A stretch of DNA of 9,782 bases from an uncultured Porphyromonadaceae bacterium (GTDB taxonomy: Bacteria > Bacteroidota > Bacteroidia > Bacteroidales > Muribaculaceae), in NCBI GenBank assembly GCA_900548705.1, contig URLF01000093.1, positions 1 through 9,782 on the forward strand, read 5' to 3'. The notes under the pieces were generated by a model. It made no database searches. It saw only the letters and a list, made by a program, of their open reading frames with translations, and was not told the DNA's origin. Within the stretch, counting starts at the first letter, position 1. Each line of letters opens with the position of its first letter. The position numbers and the translations under genes are program-made. Below are positions 7,019 through 9,782 of the stretch, piece after piece.

Positions 7019-7810
7019 ATGAAAAAGATTTTCCTTTCTATTACCCTTGCGTTGATGGCCATAGTCGGCGCTCAGCAGGCCCAGGCACAGTTCAAGCTCG
7101 GAAAAGCGCTTGACGGCGCGAAGAAGGGTGTGCAGGCTCTTACCCTCACAGACGAACAGATGGCTGCATATGTCAAGGAGTCAATCGACTGGATGGACAA
7201 ACACAATCCTGTCCCCGGCGAGGATGACCCCTATACCCAGCGTCTGCGCCGTCTGACGGCAGGTCTGACCGAAGCCGATGGTATTCCTTTGAATTTCAAG
7301 GTTTACGATGTTATTGATGTTAATGCTTTCGCGTGCCCCGACGGCAGTGTGCGCGTGTTCTCCTCGCTGATGGATATTATGAGCGATGACGAGCTCCTGG
7401 GCATTATCGGTCACGAAATCGGCCATGTGGCCAAACGCCACTCCAAAAAGGCTTTCAAGACCGAACTCCTCACCGGCGCACTCAAGGATGGTATCGCCTC
7501 TACCGGCGGCACAGCCCAGGCTCTCAGTGAGTCGGTTCTCGGTGACATGGGTCAGGCTCTTGTCGGTGCGAAGTTCTCACAGAAGCAGGAGAAGGAAGCC
7601 GATGACTACGGCTATGAGTTCCTCAAGAGCAATGGCAAGAACCCCTGGGGAATGGTGATGTCCTTCGAGAAATTCCTCGAACTGGAAGGCAACTCCGGAA
7701 GCAACAGCAGCTACTACCAGAAGATGTTCTCCTCCCACCCCGAAACCAAAGAACGCATCAAACGCCTCACAGAGCGCGCACAGAAGGATGGCATCGCCCG
7801 TCCCGAATAA
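7019..7810 (+). CDS. Periplasmic M48-family zinc metallopeptidase
   Basis: A 263-aa exported protease. The ATG at 7019 gives a clean signal peptide (MKKIFLSITLALMAIVGAQQ then AQAQ, cleavage near residue 22-24); an ATG at 6971 would bury it behind 16 residues. The catalytic zinc motif is HEIGH, with His132 and His136 as ligands and Glu133 as general base. The third ligand is in EKEAD, probably Glu191, followed by Asp195 and YGYEFL, as in the M48 (Ste24/HtpX/BepA/LoiP) family. The C-terminal SSHPETKERIKRL (238-250) is the conserved M48 ending. It has no membrane helices beyond the signal, like the secreted LoiP/BepA type rather than HtpX, so a role in periplasmic or outer-membrane protein quality control is likely but inferred. 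The lack of a lipobox argues for a soluble periplasmic enzyme. It is monocistronic and ends in a strong terminator at 7885. Confidence 0.92.
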   Translation: MKKIFLSITLALMAIVGAQQAQAQFKLGKALDGAKKGVQALTLTDEQMAAYVKESIDWMDKHNPVPGEDDPYTQRLRRLTAGLTEADGIPLNFKVYDVIDVNAFACPDGSVRVFSSLMDIMSDDELLGIIGHEIGHVAKRHSKKAFKTELLTGALKDGIASTGGTAQALSESVLGDMGQALVGAKFSQKQEKEADDYGYEFLKSNGKNPWGMVMSFEKFLELEGNSGSNSSYYQKMFSSHPETKERIKRLTERAQKDGIARPE

Positions 7811-7833
7811 TACCCCGTAACCGGAAATGATAA

Positions 7834-7871
7834 TAATCGGAAATAACATCCTGTAATCGGAAATAACATCC
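7834..7871 (+). repeat. 20-bp-period tandem duplication
   Basis: TAATCGGAAATAACATCC occurs exactly at 7834-7851 and 7854-7871. A decayed third unit (GTAACCGGAAATGATAA) starts at 7817. It lies in the 3' untranslated region of the peptidase gene, before the terminator. Confidence 0.8.
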
Positions 7872-7884
7872 CATCCCCATATAG

Positions 7885-7921
7885 TCAGCCGTGTCCCTCT
7901 CCGGGGCGCGGCTGATTTTTT
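7885..7921 (+). terminator. Intrinsic terminator of the metallopeptidase gene
   Basis: TCAGCCGTGTCCC pairs with GGGGCGCGGCTGA over 13 bp (two G-U wobbles on the RNA) around a TCTCC loop, immediately followed by TTTTTT at 7916-7921. It lies 74 nt after the stop codon. Confidence 0.9.
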
Positions 7922-7961
7922 GTGTGATTGATTGCGCCGATAACATGCTTTCTGCCAGTCT

Positions 7962-8040
7962 TCCCCTCTCTCCCATAACTCCCAATCTTCCTATAATATT
8001 CCCCCTCCTCCCAAATTTCCCATTTCTCCCAATCTTTCCC
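7962..8040 (-). repeat. G/C-rich 9-bp minisatellite, left arm
   Basis: On the minus strand this reads as G-tracts spaced by A/T: GGGAAAGATT, GGGAGAAAT, GGGAAATTT, GGGAGGAG, then after a gap GGGAGTTAT and GGGAGAGAG. It is the degenerate mirror image of the array at 8522-8570, and both abut the outer edge of the large inverted repeat. Confidence 0.75.
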
Positions 8041-8043
8041 ATC

Positions 8044-8310
8044 TTGTAGGGACGCGCCGCGGCGCGTCCGCGCCAACCCAACCCTCTTTGCCGTAAAAGG
8101 TCTCACGCAGATTCCGCAGATACGCAGATTTCTCGCAGATATTTATAAAATAAAGTCTCGCAGATTACGCGGATTACGCAGATTACCATCCGGGCGGTAT
8201 CCTCGCGGATTGAGGTCGCTGCGCTCCCGAGGCTCTCACAGATTACACGGATTCCACAGATTTCACAGATTTGATTCGCTGCGCTCATCGGATTACGCAG
8301 ATTTAAGTTG
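8044..8310 (-). repeat. Dispersed AATCTGCG-type repeat, copy B
   Basis: On the minus strand it matches copy A nearly block for block: GATGAGCGCAGCGAATC, AATCTGTGAAATCTGTGGAA, the GAGCGCAGCGA sub-repeats (8216-8226 and 8276-8286, 60 bp apart versus 61 in copy A), the GCCCGGATGG block, TCTGCGAGACTT, GTATCTGCGGAATCTGCG, GGGTTGGGTTG and the terminal palindrome. Differences are scattered substitutions and small indels, including a short AT-rich insertion near 8141-8152. Confidence 0.85.
8050..8069. repeat. 20-bp perfect palindrome, copy B terminus
   Basis: Sequence identical to the copy A palindrome (GGACGCGCCGCGGCGCGTCC), at the outer (left) end of copy B and preceded by TTGTAG. Confidence 0.9.
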
Positions 8311-8330
8311 ATTCCATAGCTCAACATTGA

Positions 8331-8517
8331 TTCCACAGATGCCTGCCAGATGGCAATCTGCGTAATCTGTGTAATCTGCGAGACTTTTCCCGAAATTAGC
8401 CTCATAAATCCGCGAGACTATATTTTATCTGCGAGAAATCTGCGTATCTGCGGAATCTGCGTGAGACATTTTTTCTTCAGGAAAGTTGACGCGGACGCGC
8501 CACGGCGCGTCCCTACA
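8331..8517 (+). repeat. Dispersed AATCTGCG-type repeat, copy C (short form)
   Basis: Direct-orientation relative of copy A. It shares GATGGCAATCTGCGTAATC, TCTGCGAGACTT, the block TATCTGCGGAATCTGCGTGA and the terminal palindrome plus CTACAA. It lacks the GAGCGCAGCGA part and carries an extra stretch of about 35-40 bp around 8386-8422. The segment before the palindrome (8467-8490) is unlike A and B, so the conserved units are the array and the palindrome rather than the spacer. Confidence 0.8.
8493..8512. repeat. 20-bp near-palindrome, copy C terminus
   Basis: GGACGCGCCACGGCGCGTCC differs from copies A and B by a single G-to-A change at the centre, so only the innermost base pair is broken. 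It is followed by CTACAAG. Confidence 0.85.
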
Positions 8518-8521
8518 AGAT

Positions 8522-8570
8522 GGGAAATTTGGGAGAATTGGGGGAATTGGGGAAATTGTGAGGAGGGGGG
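8522..8570 (+). repeat. G-rich 9-bp minisatellite, right arm
   Basis: Units GGGAAATTT, GGGAGAATT, GGGGGAATT, GGGGAAATT, then the degenerate GTGAGGAGG and GGGG. Four or more G3+ tracts with loops of 7 nt or less satisfy the common G-quadruplex pattern on the plus strand. Confidence 0.8.
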
Positions 8571-8609
8571 AATAAAAAACAGTGGTGTCGATGGCCATCG
8601 ACACCACTG
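8571..8609 (-). terminator. Intrinsic terminator of the secreted-protein gene
   Basis: Positions 8580-8609 form a perfect 30-bp palindrome with arms CAGTGGTGTCGATGG and CCATCGACACCACTG. Read on the minus strand, the hairpin is followed at once by GTTTTTTATT (from 8571-8580), the layout of a Rho-independent terminator. It begins about 52 bp after the stop codon of the 8662-9782 gene. Confidence 0.88.
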
Positions 8610-8661
8610 CGAGCAAAGTAAAGTTGTCGTTTATTATTTAACGAGTGCTTTACAAAATATC

Positions 8662-9782
8662 TTAGCGGATAGCTACTTTCTCAACCTTGTTGCCCTGAAC
8701 ACGGATGTAGAGACCGTTTTCGGGGTTGGCTACGCGCTGGCCCTGGAGGTTGTAGTAAACCACGGGGACGTTGGCGTCAACATTGGCCTCGACAGCTTCA
8801 ACACCGGAAGTAGACTTCTTGTAGAGCATCGGGAGATTGAATTCAGCCGGTTCTTTCGCGGGAGCCACATTGGAGTACCAGGTGCCCTGGTTGCCCTTGC
8901 TCTGGCAAACAAAGCAGGTGGGGTTGAGGGTGTTGGAGAGTTTAACAGCGCCGTCAACGAATTCATAGGTATAGTAGCAGCCGTCATTGACCTCGGTGTA
9001 GAACTGGAAGGAGGTGAAGTGGGAGTCATCCATGCCATAGAAACGGCCGTCATTCTTGATGGTCACCTTGCCGTCGGCAACGGTGAGCTCGAAAGCGTTG
9101 GCCTCTTCGGTAATGATGTTGTCACTCTCAACGGTAGCCTCGGTGAGGTTCATGCGGCCGTAAGCCTGGGTGCCGATATAAGGACGGGCGAGCTTGAGGG
9201 TACCTTCCTCATTTACAGCGAACACATAAGTTCCGGTCTCGACGGTGGTAGCCTTGGTGAAGCTAACGGTAGTGGGTTCAACAGGAGGATTAACTTCGCC
9301 GCCTTCGCTCTTGACTACCATCTTGGTGATGCGGAAGTTCTGCTTGAATGTCAGGGTGACAGCGTTTACAGCCTCTTTGTTGGTCCATGTCATGGCAGAA
9401 GCGGATTCCATAACAACGCTACCTACAGATGCGTCTACAGCACCGTTTGCTTTTCCGTTGGTACCTGTGAATTCGATCGAGCCGAAAGTGGTTCCGGCGG
9501 GAGCGGTGATGGTCATAGTGTTTCCTGCTGCACCAGACTTGCCCGAATAAAGGCGGATTGTCTGCTGCTGGTTGGCAGCGGTTGACATTGACCAGTAATA
9601 TGCGGGATTGGTTGAGGAACCACCCTTGGTGAACGTAAACTTGAAGCCGTCGATTTCGAGTGATTCGATGGGGGAGTAGTTCTTGGCTTGGCCGTTGGAT
9701 GAACCTTCCGCGGGTTTCTCTTCATTGAGAGTGCCTACAAAGTTTGTGGCGTCGTTGACATCAAGGGTGGTATCGGCAGGGG
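8662..9782 (-). CDS. Secreted beta-rich protein with C-terminal sorting-like tail (5' end outside window)
   Basis: The frame stays open from the stop at 8662-8664 to the window edge, leaving 372 readable residues; the Met codon at 9588 is internal, because sensible coding continues upstream of it. The first part (…IESLEIDGFKFTFTKGG…AYYWS…IRLYSGKSGAAGNTMTIT…SIEFTG…ITKMVV) looks like a beta-sandwich module common in secreted Bacteroidales proteins. After a Pro-rich linker (VNPPVEPTT) comes a second beta-rich module (GTYVFAVNEEGTLKLARPYI … NDGRFYGMDDSHFTSFQF … FNLPMLYKK). The C-terminus, VVYYNLQGQRVANPENGLYI followed by RVQGNKVEKVAIR, resembles the short type IX-secretion-like tail seen in Prevotella and Muribaculaceae. 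No catalytic motif is seen in this portion, so function cannot be stated. The signal peptide would lie outside the window. The gene ends in a strong terminator. Confidence 0.8.
   Translation of the reverse strand, partial: PADTTLDVNDATNFVGTLNEEKPAEGSSNGQAKNYSPIESLEIDGFKFTFTKGGSSTNPAYYWSMSTAANQQQTIRLYSGKSGAAGNTMTITAPAGTTFGSIEFTGTNGKANGAVDASVGSVVMESASAMTWTNKEAVNAVTLTFKQNFRITKMVVKSEGGEVNPPVEPTTVSFTKATTVETGTYVFAVNEEGTLKLARPYIGTQAYGRMNLTEATVESDNIITEEANAFELTVADGKVTIKNDGRFYGMDDSHFTSFQFYTEVNDGCYYTYEFVDGAVKLSNTLNPTCFVCQSKGNQGTWYSNVAPAKEPAEFNLPMLYKKSTSGVEAVEANVDANVPVVYYNLQGQRVANPENGLYIRVQGNKVEKVAIR

Larger units (their letters stand above)
7965..8570. repeat. Large compound inverted repeat
   Basis: Symmetric order of blocks from both ends inward: 9-bp G-rich minisatellite, CCCTACAAGATGGGAAA (8511-8527, exact reverse complement at 8035-8051), the GGACGCGCC palindrome, GTGAGAC, and GCGGAATCTGCG/ATCTGCGTATCTGCG repeat units. 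The two halves meet around 8310-8345. A transcript through it, or an extruded single strand, could form a very long imperfect hairpin with one stem arm near 8035-8190 and the other near 8350-8527. Apart from the neighbouring terminators there is no gene between 7811 and 8661. Confidence 0.8.

Noticed and set aside
8103..8405. 100-codon minus-strand open frame
   Set aside because: It lies across repeat copies B and C; same repeat-derived peptide as the left-edge frame.
8044..8517. CRISPR array
   Set aside because: The units are 8-9 bp, degenerate and contiguous, with no constant repeats of 24-40 bp separated by unique spacers, and no cas genes are present.
8350..9585. Long plus-strand open frame (411 codons)
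   Set aside because: It starts inside repeat copy C and then runs antisense to the well-supported secreted-protein gene, and its translation begins with repeat-derived peptide. It is a shadow frame.

Overview
The window looks like chromosomal DNA from a Bacteroidales bacterium, probably close to Muribaculaceae or Prevotella. Four things point there: Bacteroidetes-type promoters (TAnnTTTG -7 boxes), a lipoprotein with a paralogous 'FISUMP'-like domain, a YfhO-type membrane protein, and a secreted protein ending in the short YNLQGQRV...NGLYI tail common in that order. The family-level placement is inference. No tRNA, rRNA, CRISPR array, transposase or phage gene was seen.

Layout. Positions 1-276 hold a non-coding repeat built from short units of the AATCTGCG / AATCTGTG type, ending in a 20-bp palindrome. 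A lipoprotein gene follows at 412-1179 (+), with an in-frame 9-bp G-rich tandem repeat in its linker. Convergent to it, and read leftwards from about 5422, is a three-gene operon joined by two 4-bp ATGA stop/start overlaps: a large YfhO-family membrane protein, a divergent methyltransferase-like protein, and the tyrosine recombinase XerD. An outer-membrane beta-barrel protein (5521-6240, +) is transcribed divergently from this operon. A small three-helix membrane protein (6258-6887, -) and a periplasmic M48-type metallopeptidase (7019-7810, +) diverge from a shared palindromic promoter. The peptidase gene ends in a strong intrinsic terminator at 7885-7921.

Positions 7962-8570 contain a large non-coding inverted repeat. 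G/C-rich 9-bp minisatellites lie outermost, 20-bp GGACGCGCC palindromes lie inside them, and two head-to-head copies of the AATCTGCG repeat lie in the middle. The same repeat, in a third copy, sits at the left edge of the window, so the intervening 8 kb is bracketed by one inverted and one direct copy. The right end holds the 3' part of a secreted beta-rich protein (minus strand, open to the window edge), followed by a perfect-palindrome terminator.

The genes are mostly ordinary cell-envelope and housekeeping functions. The repeat architecture is the most unusual part of the window. I see no recognisable defence or biosynthetic system.
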